DNA of 64,000 nt from the NCBI GenBank assembly GCA_013400155.1, contig VXBM01001905.1:35583-99582 (forward strand), in the 5' to 3' direction. Positions 1-12,810 of this stretch are shown here, piece after piece. The stretch comes from Helopsaltes ochotensis (taxonomy: Eukaryota > Chordata > Aves > Passeriformes > Locustellidae). The notes beneath the pieces are model-generated. The model saw only the letters and a program-made list of their open reading frames with translations. It searched no databases and was not told the origin of the DNA. Positions within the stretch are counted from its first letter, which is position 1. Each line of letters begins with the position of its first letter. The position numbers and the translations under genes were made by a program.

Positions 1-1324
1 TAGATGTGGTGCTGATGCATAAGTTATTTGTGGAAGTGTGTATTTGCTTGGATGCCATGAGAAGTGCATGTGAGGGCAGAGGCTGACATTTTTCAGACTT
101 TGACACTTAGTACTTAACCCTGTATATAGGTTTGTGTAAGGATGTAGTATTATTTTTACACCTGGTGAATACTGAAATTATTGCAAGCTGGGACTACTTG
201 CTATCTCTGAAAATTCGGCTACTTCTATTTAGCTGCTCAAACATTTTGCAAAATGATTTTCAAAGGCGTTTTAGAGAATGTGAGTAAATGCCATGGCCTC
301 TTTTAAAAACCTTTGCTTGAAGCGTCTGCTTTTAACTACTTAGGTGGAATTGGAGAAATAATACACACCTTTGTAACTTTTCTCTTATTCAGGTCAGTGG
401 GAGAATTGCCACTGATTTTTGTGGGAGCTGGATTCAGCTGACCAACACATAAAAACCTGACTTTGAAATCGGACCTAAATCTTAAAAGTCACAATGTCTC
501 TTTCTTTGTGAACACAGCTGATGCTGGATTTCAGGAACGTTTACCCAGATTCCTCACAAAGAGAATATATAAAAGCCATTTATGTGGTTCCTCAGTGAAA
601 ATAAGATGCTCAAGCAAAAATAATCGAGACATTTGCTTTTACACAGTTTCTGCTTTTCTTTCCATACATTGTTTTTCACCCTTTCTCCCACTTCGTGTTC
701 TGTGACGTTTGGAATTCCTTCTCTAAGCTGATGTGTTTGCAAAGACTTTGAGGAGAGATGTGAAATGCCTCAGAAGGAGACACTAATAGCCTCAAAGACT
801 GGATTAGAGGACACATACATACCGTCTGTGTCCTATTAGGTCTCAAGTAAAGTCTTGTTTAAAGTAAAATATCAACTGTCTTTTGAAATGCCATCATTCC
901 CCAAAGTCCTCTTACAGAGCCCTAAATCTCGAATACAGTATCTCTACATCTACAGGCAAAGGACAAAGGGTCAAAGACATAGTTTCTCCTTATTTAAGAT
1001 TCCTCTTTCATTTTATTACAGGACCCTGGGGTAGACTCTCTCTTCAAGTCCAGTCTTCACCAATCACATGCTAATAACTTCAGCTGAAAGAGGGCTCTAC
1101 CCTAATGTCATTAGACTCCCCAGCAATGATTGATTGTGTTATAGTATGTTTTTGAAACCTAATTACTGTCTCAGTTTGTATTTGAGCTCATTAATCTTCT
1201 AGCCTGTAAATAAGTAAAATTGACTAAATAACTGGATTTCTTTAATGATGGGTTCAAGTTATCTTTATACCTACTGTTTCCATTAACCTTTTTCTTGCCA
1301 GAAGTGATTTTTTGTTGTTGTTAT

Positions 1325-1325
<1 letters not shown>
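1..1325. other. unique noncoding sequence, no gene seen
   Basis: No open frame here exceeds about 80 codons and none resembles a known protein. Base composition is ordinary for avian intergenic or intronic DNA. I see no retroelement end, tandem repeat or RNA gene. Confidence 0.6.
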
Positions 1326-1362
<37 letters not shown>

Positions 1363-1363
1363 A
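1326..1363. repeat. (TTTTG)n simple repeat
   Basis: About five TTTTG units in a T-rich stretch that follows TTGTTGTTATTGGGG. It could be the A-rich tail of a decayed retroelement on the minus strand, but no element body is recognisable next to it. Confidence 0.75.
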
Positions 1364-2344
1364 TAAGCTTGCATGGCTGGCAAAGCACCTTTTTCAAGCA
1401 CTCACCTCACTGAATGCATTGGTGATACTGAGCAGACAGACCCAGCCTGGCTGCAGCCTCCCCATCCTCCTCGAGCCAGAAGGATGCTTTTAGGGTTCTG
1501 GAAGAGGCAGTTCTCCCTACAGCTGCAGCCGTGCAAAAAATTATCTGGGGAAGCTGGGAGGAAGGTACACAGCCAGCTGTGGGTTTCTCTTAAGAACTAG
1601 TAAAAGATGAGAGGAATTCTGCAGAAAACTGTTTATTCTGTAGCCTCTGTATTGAAGGCACTGGCCTCCAGACTGAGCAGCAATCTCTCACCCGGGCACC
1701 TCCGTGGTAGCTGTGACTAAGAGGGGTCAGCAGCTTGTTTGAGCAACCATGCCTAGACTTTTGGGGTCTAGGACCATGTGTTCTTCCAAAAAACATCATC
1801 AAGTCCTTGAGGCAATGTGCCCTTGTACAGCCTGGAGTGGATCCTCAGTGTGTGGCTTTTGGACGGGCGCTTTCTTTGAGAGTTCAACCCTTTGGTATGT
1901 TTGAACATCATTACTTGAGGGGCCAGTGCTCCCTGCAGTCCTTTTTTTCTTGCAAGAGCCTCATCTACGGGATCCTTGCCACCGCTGACAAATAAATGAA
2001 GGCTCTGGCAACATCCAGGCTAAGCTTGTGGAACAAATTTCCAGGAAAAACAAGCATGACCACTAGCTTCAGCACAAGCAGAAACATATGGCAACTTCAT
2101 CTCCTTGTTTTTGGTTCCTTCCAGTAAGCTGATTTAATCTACAGATAGACATTTAAACTCTCTTCCTACGTGCCGGTCAGGAAGCAAGGGAAGTGTGATT
2201 GATTATTTTCATTTATTGGGAAGCACTTAGATAGTCTGGACTAAGGGGGTGTCCAGGTGGACAGGACATCTCGAGAGCTTGTCACGCTTGCCAGATGTGT
2301 GAGCTGTGACTCCAGGCCCTGAGGAGAGGCCTCAGTTTGATCTG
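1364..2344. other. noncoding sequence, no gene seen
   Basis: Mixed-composition DNA. Short open frames of 70 to 86 codons occur on both strands but look random. There is no recognised repeat family. Confidence 0.5.
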
Positions 2345-2460
2345 TGTCTTGCCAAAGCACTTAAGCACATGCTTATCTCTAGATATAGGAACAGTCCCTC
2401 GGGAATGCCCGTGTGCTTGAAGTTCGGCATGCATTTAAGTGCTTTACTGGAGCAGGCTCC
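2345..2460. mobile_element. relic of a palindromic MITE-like interspersed repeat
   Basis: The left part AAAGCACTTAAGCACATGC (2354 onward) is mirrored by GCATTTAAGTGCTTT (to 2446), giving imperfect inverted arms of about 20 bp around a centre containing AGTCCC and TCGGGA. The word pair 'cttaagcacatgctta' and 'taagtgcttt' is what I remember of an old palindromic non-autonomous repeat common in turtles and crocodilians and present as relics in birds. I do not assign a family name. Terminal inverted repeats and a target duplication cannot be defined because the ends are decayed. Confidence 0.5.
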
Positions 2461-3783
2461 TGAGTCTTTCTGGGGGTAATTAAGTCACGCCAAAAGCTAT
2501 TTTGCTGCCATGTTTTCTTTCTGGTTCACAGGATGAGAAAATCCATTTTCATCAAAATTACCGAGTGGATCATTTTTAACCTGATTATTTGTTAAAGGAT
2601 TCGTGTCATTAGAAAGAACTTCTTTGCTCCTTCCTGCCATTCAACGTTTTTAAGACCTCCTCCTCTACTGCTTGGCAGTGAGGAATGCTGTCCCTGAGCC
2701 AAACTCTGCCTATATACCTGGCAGCGTTAATGAAAGGTGATCACCTTTGGCACCCCTTCAGTAATGAACCTCTCTACAGTAGGACCAGATGGCGCTTTCA
2801 CTTCCAAGGGTGCAACATTCCTGAGGTTATGCGGGTGCAAGTGTATTTTCTGGAAAGGTTTCTTGCGTGGGGGAGTGTAGGTTTCTTGCGTGGGGGAGTG
2901 TGGAGAGAGGAGAGAGGAAAGAGCTGCACCTGCACGTTGAGTTGTGCTGGAAAAGAAGGGAAACCTTTATTTACGTTTTTAATTTAAACAGAATTATTTA
3001 ATTTTTAATAGAATTCCAAAGGTTAGCATGGATTGGAGGGTGAAGGTGCCACCTCTCCGACCACACTGGTCAGACCAACAGTCCATCGACTCTCTCCTCC
3101 TCTATGAAAGAATGAAAACAAACCATTTGTTGATACTTGCAAGCGTGAGAACTCCGTTACAGGAATGAAAACACATCAGGAGGCTGAAAGTCAGGGTGAC
3201 AGGGGAGTGGCGCAGTGGGATTGGCAGCCAGAGGGAGAAAAGGGCCTTGGGAGGATAAATATCAAAGAAATACACTCAGAAAATGGAAGATGTTTTTTGT
3301 GCAGTTGGTGTTGGGCGGCACAGACGAAGCGGTTGCAGCCATAAAGCTCCTCTGTGCTGTGGGCAGGAGCCTGTGTGCCTTTATGGTTTGTGGGCAAAGG
3401 AGTTTGGTCGTTCATTGCTTAGCAATGTAAGAATCAAAAAAAAAAACCCCTCAGCAAGTCAGTATGGCCATGCATGTAATAACTTAGAGTTTTCTATGCA
3501 GCTCCAATGAGGGGAAGGATTAAGGGGAGGAACAGGGAAAACTTTGGATTGAGAACGTGAAAAGTAGAATTGATCCATCCTTGGACTGAGCAACTTCCTT
3601 CCCCAAAGATGTGGCCAGAGGTGTTAGAATCGATGTCCAAAGCCTGAGGTGGGGTGAAAGGAGGAGGGGAGCAGCATGTCTGACTGCATCCTTGGCGTCT
3701 CCCATGTTGGGCTGGTTCAGCCTCCAGTCTCCTGATAAAAACGAGCATGTTCCGCTTCATTTCCTGTTTTGCAAAATGTGGGT
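2461..3783. other. noncoding sequence, no gene seen
   Basis: Apart from the 23-bp duplication and a perfect 16-bp palindrome at 2733-2748, nothing stands out. Open frames of up to 100 codons overlap each other on both strands and have no protein-like features. Confidence 0.5.
2857..2902. repeat. 23-bp tandem duplication
   Basis: Two adjacent 23-bp units (2857-2879 and 2880-2902), each starting GGTTTCTTGCGTGGGGGAG, differ only at the last base. This looks like a recent slippage or microduplication in otherwise unique sequence. Confidence 0.9.
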
Positions 3784-4035
3784 TGAATGCTAAAAGGCTA
3801 ATTGCACATTGTTTTTAAAAATTAGTTTGATAATTCATCATATTGTAATTAAACTAATTAGAACACTATTCATTTCCAACCACCTTAATTAGGCCTCAAC
3901 TTGGCAGGGAGCCCGTGAGACCAAAATGTTGCAATTTGTTAAACAATCGAAAGACTTTGATAACAAATGACTGTATTCAGCTACATTTTAGTTAATAAGA
4001 TTTATATATTAATCTAGTTATACTTTGTTCCCTCC
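3784..4035. promoter_or_regulatory. AT-rich block with clustered TAATTA motifs, candidate conserved noncoding element
   Basis: Three copies of the homeodomain core TAATTA lie within 46 bp (3846-3851, 3855-3860, 3886-3891). Further AATTA/TTAAT-type words continue to about 4020. The block is free of recognisable repeats and differs from the more GC-balanced flanks. This composition is typical of developmental enhancers in vertebrate gene deserts, but conservation cannot be tested from one sequence, so the call is inference. Confidence 0.3.
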
Positions 4036-7000
4036 GAATCTGGCAGGGCTTACAGGTCTTCTGATCCCCCTACGAAATTCCTGAAGTCTGAGTTAAAATA
4101 ACTGGAAAAAATTTTCCCAGTCTAACAGACCCTCCTGATTTTTTGCGCTGTGTAGCAGGCATTTGTGAGATTGAAACGATTTTCTTTAATTTTTTTTTTT
4201 TAGTTTTTTGTTTTATTTTTTCCCTTTCTCTAATGGAGCAAGCAGCTTTCAAAGTAAAACAGCAAGTTTGTGGAGCAAATACAAGCTGGGGCCGTGGACT
4301 GGGAGGGTGTTGGTGTGTCTGGGTTTGCTTTTGGGGGCGCTGTTGGATCAGGCTGCAACTTTTTTCGGTTTTACAGCACAGGAGAGATTCCCTTTGTACC
4401 CTTTTTGGGCTCCTGGCCCTTGTCATATCACAAATGCTTGGAGAGGGCATGAGCTGGCACCCCAAACTCCTGTGAGAGGTGGAGGACTTCCGTGGCGGTC
4501 GGTTCATCAGTGGTGAATTTCCCTGCACGCTCTCTCTGACAGCATAATGAAGTGATAATTACCTAAATGAATAAATGTTGATGGCTGAGATAAATATCCA
4601 CATTCCCTTAATCTATTTTCCTCTGAAATTGCTAAAGGAAATTTGGCTTTAATGGGAGGTATATGTCAATTTTTACAAATGATTGTAAATCTGTTTAGAG
4701 AGAACTTAGATGAGTCAGTCTCTGTTTCAGCAGTAAAAGTTATTGATGTATGAAGGCATAAGATGGACCCAAAAAAAAATTGAACAAGATACTGTAATAA
4801 TTATGTTTCTCAGTGTCACTACCTTTTGCAACATCTGGTTTGTTTCTGTTCTTTCCACATCCTGCAGATGTTGCTGAGCACATGAAAAACACTGATGAGA
4901 GAATATTTTAGCCAAGAAGCAATTTCAGTGAATATTATAAAAGGGTATCCTCTTAACTCTGCAGAAGTTGAGTAACCAAAGAATTCTAGTTTCATTGCTA
5001 GTAAAGATCAGATCAATAAGCAAATGGGCCAGGGGCCCTCTAAAAGTGTCAGGAATAATCTGTTGTGGATGAAATAGAAAAGTATCTGGAAACAGTACGA
5101 AGTAATAAATCCAGATGGAGTCTTACTCTGACACCCTTCCTGAGCCTTACTCCTTAAATATTCTTACTGATATTAGAAGCTGGTGTTCAAGCTGCTGCTG
5201 TGGGGTTTCCTTCCTCGCCCATCCCTGGTTCACATGGCAGAGAAAAAAGAAAATCAAGGAAATATGAAAACAGTTTTACCGCCGTGTTTCTGGGTTGTGC
5301 ATCTTACTGATGGGCCAGGTTTTAAATTCTGCCTGCCCATCTGCATGGCCAGCATCTGTGCCAGTCTGGTGGGCAGAGGATTGCCAGGACAGCAGGACAC
5401 GGGACAGAGCACAGGATGGCTGAGGGATCCAGTCTCTTCTTGCTGTAGAGTTAGGAAGGGCAGCCTGTCTTTTGCTTTGCCTTTACCACAGCACATCTCC
5501 TTGCTGGACCTGCCCTCAGCTCTTAAATAGTCCTAAAATAGTTACTCTGAGGCTGCTGACTTGTTTTCCATCCTGTTCCACCTGGTTTTATCTGTTGATC
5601 ATGTTTTTCCGTGGGTCTAGGCACCTTTTCAAGCCCTGGGAAGTCTCGTGGGAAAGGCTGGAAGGCAGGGAAGTTGCGAACCCTCATCCAGCAGCAGCGT
5701 GGGTTTCTGCCATGGCCTGGGTTAGAGCAGCTCCCAGTCTTCAAGAGAAGCCTGCACACAAGCCTGGGGTTCTCAGAGGCAGCTCATTATCTTCTCTCAC
5801 TGATGTCAGAGGTGGGACAGAACTCCTTCCCCTCGCTACCTCCTGAAAATACAGGTGGCAAAGGAGAAATGTTGAGGGCATGGAAGTCAGTGGTAGATTT
5901 CTGCTGGTTCCTCATTGGCTTGGGTTTTGCTTACACATTGGAATGAGAAAAAGTGATGGAAAGGGTGACTCTGAAGCAGTCTGGGTTGGGAATCTGAAAA
6001 AGACTTGAGGAATGATTCTTTGTCAGGGAAAAAATAGGACATCGTGAAAGAGATACCAGCAGAGTTCTGCTGGGACTTAGTAAGTGGTAGGACAGGAATG
6101 GGTAGGCTGCAGAAAATGCATCTGCCTGGACCTTGGCCCTTGGCATGGTACCTCCAAGTGGTCACAGTGAATTCAGAGGTGAATTTCAAAATGGGTACCT
6201 GGAAGATAGGCTGAGTGCCTGAACTGGGCTTCAGCTGTCCATGCTGCCAGAGAAAAAAAATCTTCTTCAAAGTCTTTTTCTTTTATGAAGATGAGCATAA
6301 ATGAATGGTTATTTTTCCAGCAAAGAAGCAGCAGTAGATGGGAAGGTGCATGAGCAGGTGCATGGTTTCTCTCCTCCCTTCTTGAGCGGCTCATTTTAAT
6401 GCACACCAGTTATTGCTGTGCATAATAATGAACATCTGTCAAACGCTTTCCAGAGTGTGTGAAAATCCACCTACAGAGCTGAAAGGCAGGCAAGCCGTGT
6501 AGTAGCTCTGCTGCTCCCCAGATTGCCAGAGAAACTTCTCCAAGTTGAAATCTCTCCAGTTCGCACTCTGTTTGCAGACTTCTATTTTCTGGTCAAACGC
6601 GTTATTTCTCTGCACAAAGCGTAAGGAGACTCCAGTGACCACCAGTGTCCCTAATGTAATTTCAGAGAAATCTCTGGCTCCTCTTGAGTCCAAAAGCCCT
6701 GGAGACCCCCAGCTCCTGAGGTGATGGCCCCCAGCCAGGAAAGAATTGAGGTCCCCTAGGTCAAGTTCTCCCCCCAGACAGAGCCATTGCAACCCTAATA
6801 AAGGAAATGAGGTTGCCAGGGTGTGGTTGGAGACAGAATCTGGCCACGTTTGAAGTCTGTGGAGTGACTCCAGGATGAGATCAAGAATTGGCCTCTCCCT
6901 TCAGCCTCCCCTTCGATATTAGTTCTTTATAAAGCTGCATACGTTGCCTCACGCTTGCATTCCTGCAGCAGAGGCTGGGTCCAAAGCCCTCTAAAGATGT

Positions 7001-10000
7001 TTAGAGATTTCCTTTTGGAGACCAGATCAGGTTACCAGACAAGACACACCATCCAACTGCAATAAACTTGCTCCTTCGGTGTATTTTCGTTCAAATTTTC
7101 GTTCAAATCTCCGGCTTAATAATCACAGCTCAATTTGAAAATTCCCTTTTTTCTCTTTTATTTTGCACCACCGAGGGGTAAAAAGGAGATAGAAAAAATA
7201 CCCTCAAAAGAAAATCCAACGCTTTAGCTGTGAGAGCCCTGTGTTTGGTTGGTGATGCTTTGCGGAGGTCACAGGGATTAATGAAAAACACGATTAGAAC
7301 AACATCAAGCCAGGGGCCCCAGTTTGGCACCGAAGCATCCATTTGGGTATATCATATTGCATTATGTGATGTAAGAATGTGGGCTAGAGTAATCAAAATG
7401 TAACTGCAATCCTTACCAAAAACACCTGTTTAACCTCAGCTAACCCGGGAAGAGGACGTCAGGTATTTTATTTCCTTACTTGAGCATCAGAGGTGCAGCG
7501 GGGAAAGCACAATAATGAAGCTTCTGTTTGTGTAGGACCTGGAAATTGAAGCATTTGGAGCTCGTGCCCAGTCTATCCCAAAATACATTTTATGTTCCTT
7601 AGTTTGTGCGGTTACTTAACTCAGTTACGTGCTTGGGAAGACTGCCGAAGTGAGGGAAGCGGAGCCCGAGGATGGAAATATTTAATCTGTGATTTGATAA
7701 ACTGTGGCTAGTGGCAATACGAGCTGCTCCTGGCCCAAGAACAGAGGTCTGTGAAGTACCAAGGAAGCAGCGAGGTCTTTTGGCACTTTTTGAGGAAAAA
7801 AAAACCAAAAAAAACTGGTTTGAAAAAAGATCAGAGCTCAGAACCCAGATCTGAGTTGAAATTGCCAATTTTATCACTTTGCCCAGAGAACCCTTGGAAT
7901 CATTCCCCTGGTGATAAATGCTGAGTAGCTGCCAAAGCAGGGCGGCAGCACAGCAAAGAATAAAAGTTGTGATGGTTCAGGTATCAATGTGAGACTGAAG
8001 AGAAAAATTCTTGCCTTCTATTCTGCTGCAAGCTTCTTTTTTTCTTTCCTTTCNTTTTTTTTTTTCTTTTTTGAGATTAGGAAAATTATTATTTCTCTTG
8101 ATTTTACCTGTCTAGAGATTAGTTTTTCATTTAAGCCAGTCACTGAAATTCCTTCTTACTTCAGTGATTCATATTCCTAATGCAGTCCCTTGTGTATAGG
8201 ATGATTTATGTTCTGAGGAAGTTTCCCTAACAGTTGGAGCACGTATAACTACCTGAGATGAGACGAGGTGCTGTGAACTTTTAGTTAGCTAAGATGAGGT
8301 GAGATGACTCATGGCACCCCAGCTGATTGCCTGTGTAGAGCAGAGATGCCCACACTTCCACGCTTCATCAGTGTAACTGCTTGTAAGAATAAATGTTAGA
8401 TTTTGAAAGGAGCATGTTTCAAAGACATAAGACAAAGTGTTTCAGAAGTTAGTGGGAGGCACTCGCTTGTTTTTTTTAGAATTTCCCAAAGAAGGCTGAA
8501 AAGCCACCATAGATGCTTCAGAGGTTTGGGTTGTTTTTTTTTTTTATTTCTGTATAGTCCAGTGCTTTCCTTCACTTGCAGTGACGTTGGTGTTGAATTT
8601 ATTTTTGTACCTTGGGCAACCTAATTCCTTTTGCTGGAAAATTCTCACTGCCTTGTATAAGATCACAAGTCCTCAATGAGATTTTGGGACTTAGGGTGTT
8701 AAGAGCTCCTAAGTGCAGGATGCAGGTGGCCCAGGGAAGGCAGGTGGACCTGCAGCTGAGGCTACACCTTGAACAGGTGATAAATCCTTATTATCACCAG
8801 CTCTGTTGACTCCAGCAGAGCCATTGCCTTCTTTCCAGCCCAAAGTGTACTTTTACACTTCCAAACAGAATCCTGAGTGGAGTCGGAGCTGTTGCAAGGT
8901 GAAGGTGTAGTTTTGGAAGGGTAATCAGTGACAGAAAGCAAAAAAAAAGGGATTTCTGAGACTGTGTCAGACAAGTGAGAGACTTTGTGGTTTAAAGATT
9001 TGGGGAAAGCTGTTCTGGCAAAAGGGCTCAGAGCTGCAATGACAGACACAAATGTGTCACGAGGGGCAGCAAACTCCAGTGTGCCCAGACCCCTGGTTTG
9101 CCAGTTCTGGTGGAGGACCTACTGAGGCATTTTCTGTTGAGATACATAATGGAATTTTTTTACAGTGTTGGATAGAAAATAAAAAGAACATTGGCATAAT
9201 AAAGCAAATTAACGAAACAGTGACACCCCCGTGCCACCAGCAGCCCCATCCTGTAAGGTGTGGTGCACAATGTGTTCTGGCTCTGGTACAGCAGCACTGA
9301 CAGGGCCCAGAGTCATTGCATTGCATTGCCTGTCTGTGCTGGGACTGATTTAACCAGCATTATACAAATCACTCATTCCCACAGGCATTAAATTGAGAAT
9401 GTTTTCTGAGCAGCTTACCAATTGTATTTATTTCTATTTTTTTTTTAATCAAAGCAAGGTGAAAGAAGATCCTGTTCTCTGCTGATGTCTTGTTTCAGGG
9501 AATAGTTTATCTTGAGACAGACGAGAGTGTATGGAGTTCTCCACTGCTTGCCAGTGGCTTAAATATTCTCATGAGTATTAGGGAATCATGAATATTAGGG
9601 AATAATCTCACAAAAGGGATAAGAGCAAAAGTTCCAGCTGACCCCTGCTACCCCTTTCCCTGAGCCCACAAAACCAGGAGGGACGAGTTACATTTGGAAA
9701 CAGATGCCCCTCCAATTAGGGAGGAAGAAACACGACTGACAGTTTGGAAAAGACACCTTTGGGTAACATATCAGCAGATCCACGGATTCATTACAAAAGT
9801 GCAGTCTGAAATAGCAGCTTAAGGTCTCAACTCAGTTGCTCCTCTCCCATGAAGGCAGTTTGTGTCAGTGAAGATGCCTCACTCTTCTTCAGCCTAGAAA
9901 GGTTCAGACGTGGGAGGACCTTGGGAAATTTACAGCAGCCAAAAAGCCCAGCACCGAAATTTCTTTAATCTGATCAGACTTGTTCTTAACCCTGAGACAT

Positions 10001-12340
10001 AAATATCCAGCACATTACAACTTTGATTTACTATTATACATGTATCAGAGCAACAGTGGTCCTTTTGAATTATGCATTCTCTTAACAGAACATTAAACCT
10101 TACGGGGAGATGGAGTGGCCCAACACACAGCTATTATCCTGACAGAGGGGAGGCTGAGATCAAGAGTAATGCTCCCAAGCTACAGAAACTCTTGGGTTTT
10201 TTTTTTTTTTTGGATTGTTTTTTAATGAGCATTTTAAAAAGCACTTTGTTCCTTCTCGTTAATAAATAGTGTTTAGATTGCTGACAAGAAACCTGATAGG
10301 TGGCTCATCAAGAGGAACAGGAGGGATTATTATTTGACATAAAAGAAGAACGACGTCTCCAAGTCCTGAAACTTGCCTTGAAACTGAGGCAGAGCTGTGC
10401 CTTGGCTTCTAAGAACAAAGCCCGTGATTTTAATAACTTGAAAATTCATTTGTCATTGGTTCTTCATATCAAGACAGGGCCAAAAGTTACTACAGTACTG
10501 TAGGAAATCAAGTTTGATTTTGTAATATAGTCAAATGAGTACTTTGGAGTGCTGTGTTTAAGATCAATAAGGAAGCAGTAACTACATTTGCTGTCGTATG
10601 ATGATATTGATGCAAAAACATAGTGGCCAAAATGATAAAATCAATTTCATAATTTAATCAGAAATGTTTATTGATACTATTAAAGCTGAATCCAATAGCT
10701 CCTGATATCCAGGTAATTTCTTATCTGTCAGTAAAACATATTGAAATGTTCTTTCTTTTAAATGCTTGGAGTTAAATCACTGGAAAAAACCCCAGCAGCC
10801 ACCTGTGGCTGGAATGGGCAGAGGAAGTAGATGGGAAAAGCTTTTAAAGCTTTTTTTTTAAGCAGAGCTCTTGTATTTCATGTGTGCATACATGAAGTGA
10901 TGGGTCCAGGCTATGCTGCCTCTTTGTGCTGTAAAAACCTTGGAATCTGTAGCTGCTCCTCTGTGGTGGGTGATGAGGATGGGAATGAGTGTGGATTTAA
11001 GGAACAAAACCCCGTTATTTGGGTTTGTCTTTGCCCCTGTGCCCAAATCTAGCCAAAAAAACCCCTGGCTAAAACCCAGAGTGTGCTGCAAAGGCAGCGG
11101 AGCAGGCAGGGAAGGTCTCAGAGCAGGGTCGGAATTCCTAGGTGAGAGTTACAGGTGGAAGAGAGGAAAAGGCAGGTTGGAAGTTGCCAGGTATGGATTA
11201 TATCCACCCTGTGGATGTGAAATGTCTTGCTCTCATGAAGGTATCTCTGAGCACACAGGGCATCACGAGGTACCCCAAGGGTTAGGAAAGGCATAACCCC
11301 CTGTAGAAATCAGGGAGTCACCACTGACGTAGGGGAACAAGCGAAAAAAGGTTTTTAAAAAATATAAAGAGATAAATAAGAATTGAGATCTTTATGTGAT
11401 TGGAATTGACTGACCTAGAGACTATTTCAGGGACCACATGGGTCTAAAAGTGATAGAAATTACAGTTAAGACTGCCTAGTTCTCTCCCTGAAGACTGTAG
11501 GCACAACAGAATAAATCCATTAATCTTGGGCAGCAATATTGAATATTGCTTCATATTCAGCTTCATTATGTAGCTGAAACTGAGGTCATCCCTGGATGGG
11601 TTATTTTAATGTGAGTTTTCTTTTTTTCCTTTTTTTTCATATGGTACTTCTGTTTTTTAAATACTTCATTTTAAGAGAAGCCATCTGGTGAGAAATAATC
11701 TGTTTTATCAGAGCGTTTTTGCACTCCAAAGAAATAAGTTTCTGTATAAAAGGTGAAACTTTTTAGCTCCTCTTTCTCTCTTGAGGTATGGAAGGTTATA
11801 GGTCTTACATTTTAGTATATATTTGAAATCGATCAATATAAATTACTGATGCAGTAATTTATTTTTATTTTTACATAACTAGTCAAATCTGTGTACTTCT
11901 TCCAGGGCAGTACAAGAAAAAAAAAATTACAATGATGGAAAGGTATATTTTCACTCCTCGAAGTAAATGTGAGTGATGTGTATTTGTCACATACCAGGAA
12001 CGGCTCTAGAGATGCACAATTTTATTTATGCTGAGATTCATGTTTCTCATTACTTTAAATCCTGTAGGAAGCCACTTTGCACAGGCCAGGAACCAGTTCA
12101 TTCCATGTCTCTAGGCTGGCTGCAAACAAAACACACTCCTAAACATTCTTTGCAAGGATGGAGGCCAAATACTCAAACTGCCACAACTCAGTGTTCAGTA
12201 CCAAAATCATCTCCAAGGGGGCAATTTTTTGGTGGCTAAAAATCAGTTCAGCTTACTCTTAAATTCAGTCTGAGCACTGAATTCCGCTACAAGATTTCTG
12301 TAGCCCCTAAACTGCAGAAGGTGAGCTGAATTTACAGAGT
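4036..12340. other. 8.3-kb noncoding stretch, no gene seen
   Basis: Ordinary unique DNA. The 152-codon minus-strand frame at 4070-4528 depends on a poly-T tract that yields a lysine run and is not credible. T-rich or A-rich runs occur near 4190, 8031-8075, 8535 and 10200. A 12-bp tandem duplication is at 7083-7106. A single undetermined base sits at 8054 inside a T-rich run. No LINE, LTR or RNA gene was recognised. Confidence 0.55.
8054..8054. other. single ambiguous base (N)
   Basis: One N in a poly-pyrimidine run, consistent with homopolymer basecalling uncertainty. Confidence 0.95.
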
Positions 12341-12583
12341 AGGTTGGATTGCAGATTCGGAGGTTTAGATTGCAGATTCAGAAGAAATTCTTCCCTGTGA
12401 GGGTGGTGAGGCCCTGGCACAGGTTTTCCAGGGAAGTTGTGGATGCACTGAAAGTGTCCAAGGCCAGGCTGGATGGGGCTCTGAGCAACCTGGGAGGGTG
12501 GAAAATGTCCCTGCCTGTGGTGAGGTGTGGTTTGGAACCAGATGGGCTTAAAGGTCAGTTCCAACCCAAACCATTCTGTGATA
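12341..12583 (+). mobile_element. CR1 LINE, 5'-truncated 3' end
   Basis: The order of motifs is that of the avian CR1 3' region: TTTAGATTG, AAGAAATTCTTCCCTGTGAG, GGGTGGTGAGGC, GGAAGTTGTGGATGC, GGCCAGGCTGGATGGGGCT, GAGCAACCTGG, then CAGTTCCAACCCAAACC and ATTCTGTGATA at the end. It contains the last part of the reverse-transcriptase ORF and the short 3' UTR. The copy is truncated far 3', as almost all avian CR1 copies are, and begins with a 20-bp near-duplicate (12341-12360 against 12361-12381). It is not functional. Confidence 0.93.
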
Positions 12584-12604
12584 CTGCCCGTCCATCAGGT
12601 ATAA

Positions 12605-12810
12605 ATCTCTCTCTTTTTTTGTTTTGGGTTTTCTTTTGGTATTTTGTTTTTGTTTTGTTTTGTTTTGGGTTTTTTTTTTGTGTTTTGTTCTTGTTTTTGT
12701 TTTTTTGGTTGGTTTGGGTTGGTTTGGGGTTTTTTTGGGTTTTTTGGGTTTTTTTGTTTGGTTTCTTTTTTTGTGTGTTTTTGTTTTTTGGTTTTTTTTT
12801 TTTTTGTGAA
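12605..12810. repeat. G/T-rich low-complexity tract
   Basis: About 200 bp made almost only of T runs separated by G or GGG, such as GGGTTTTTTGGG and TTTTGTTTTG. It starts about 20 bp after the CR1 end. Open frames across it encode phenylalanine-rich sequence on one strand and lysine/asparagine/threonine-rich sequence on the other, and are artefacts of the composition. Tracts of this style are frequent in songbird genomes. Confidence 0.9.

Noticed and set aside
2733..2748. Perfect 16-bp palindrome AAAGGTGATCACCTTT (a second one lies at 37727-37742)
   Set aside because: About one such palindrome is expected by chance in 64 kb.
4070..4528. 152-codon minus-strand frame
   Set aside because: No domain; it depends on a poly-T tract giving a lysine run; overlapping frames of similar length exist on the other strand.
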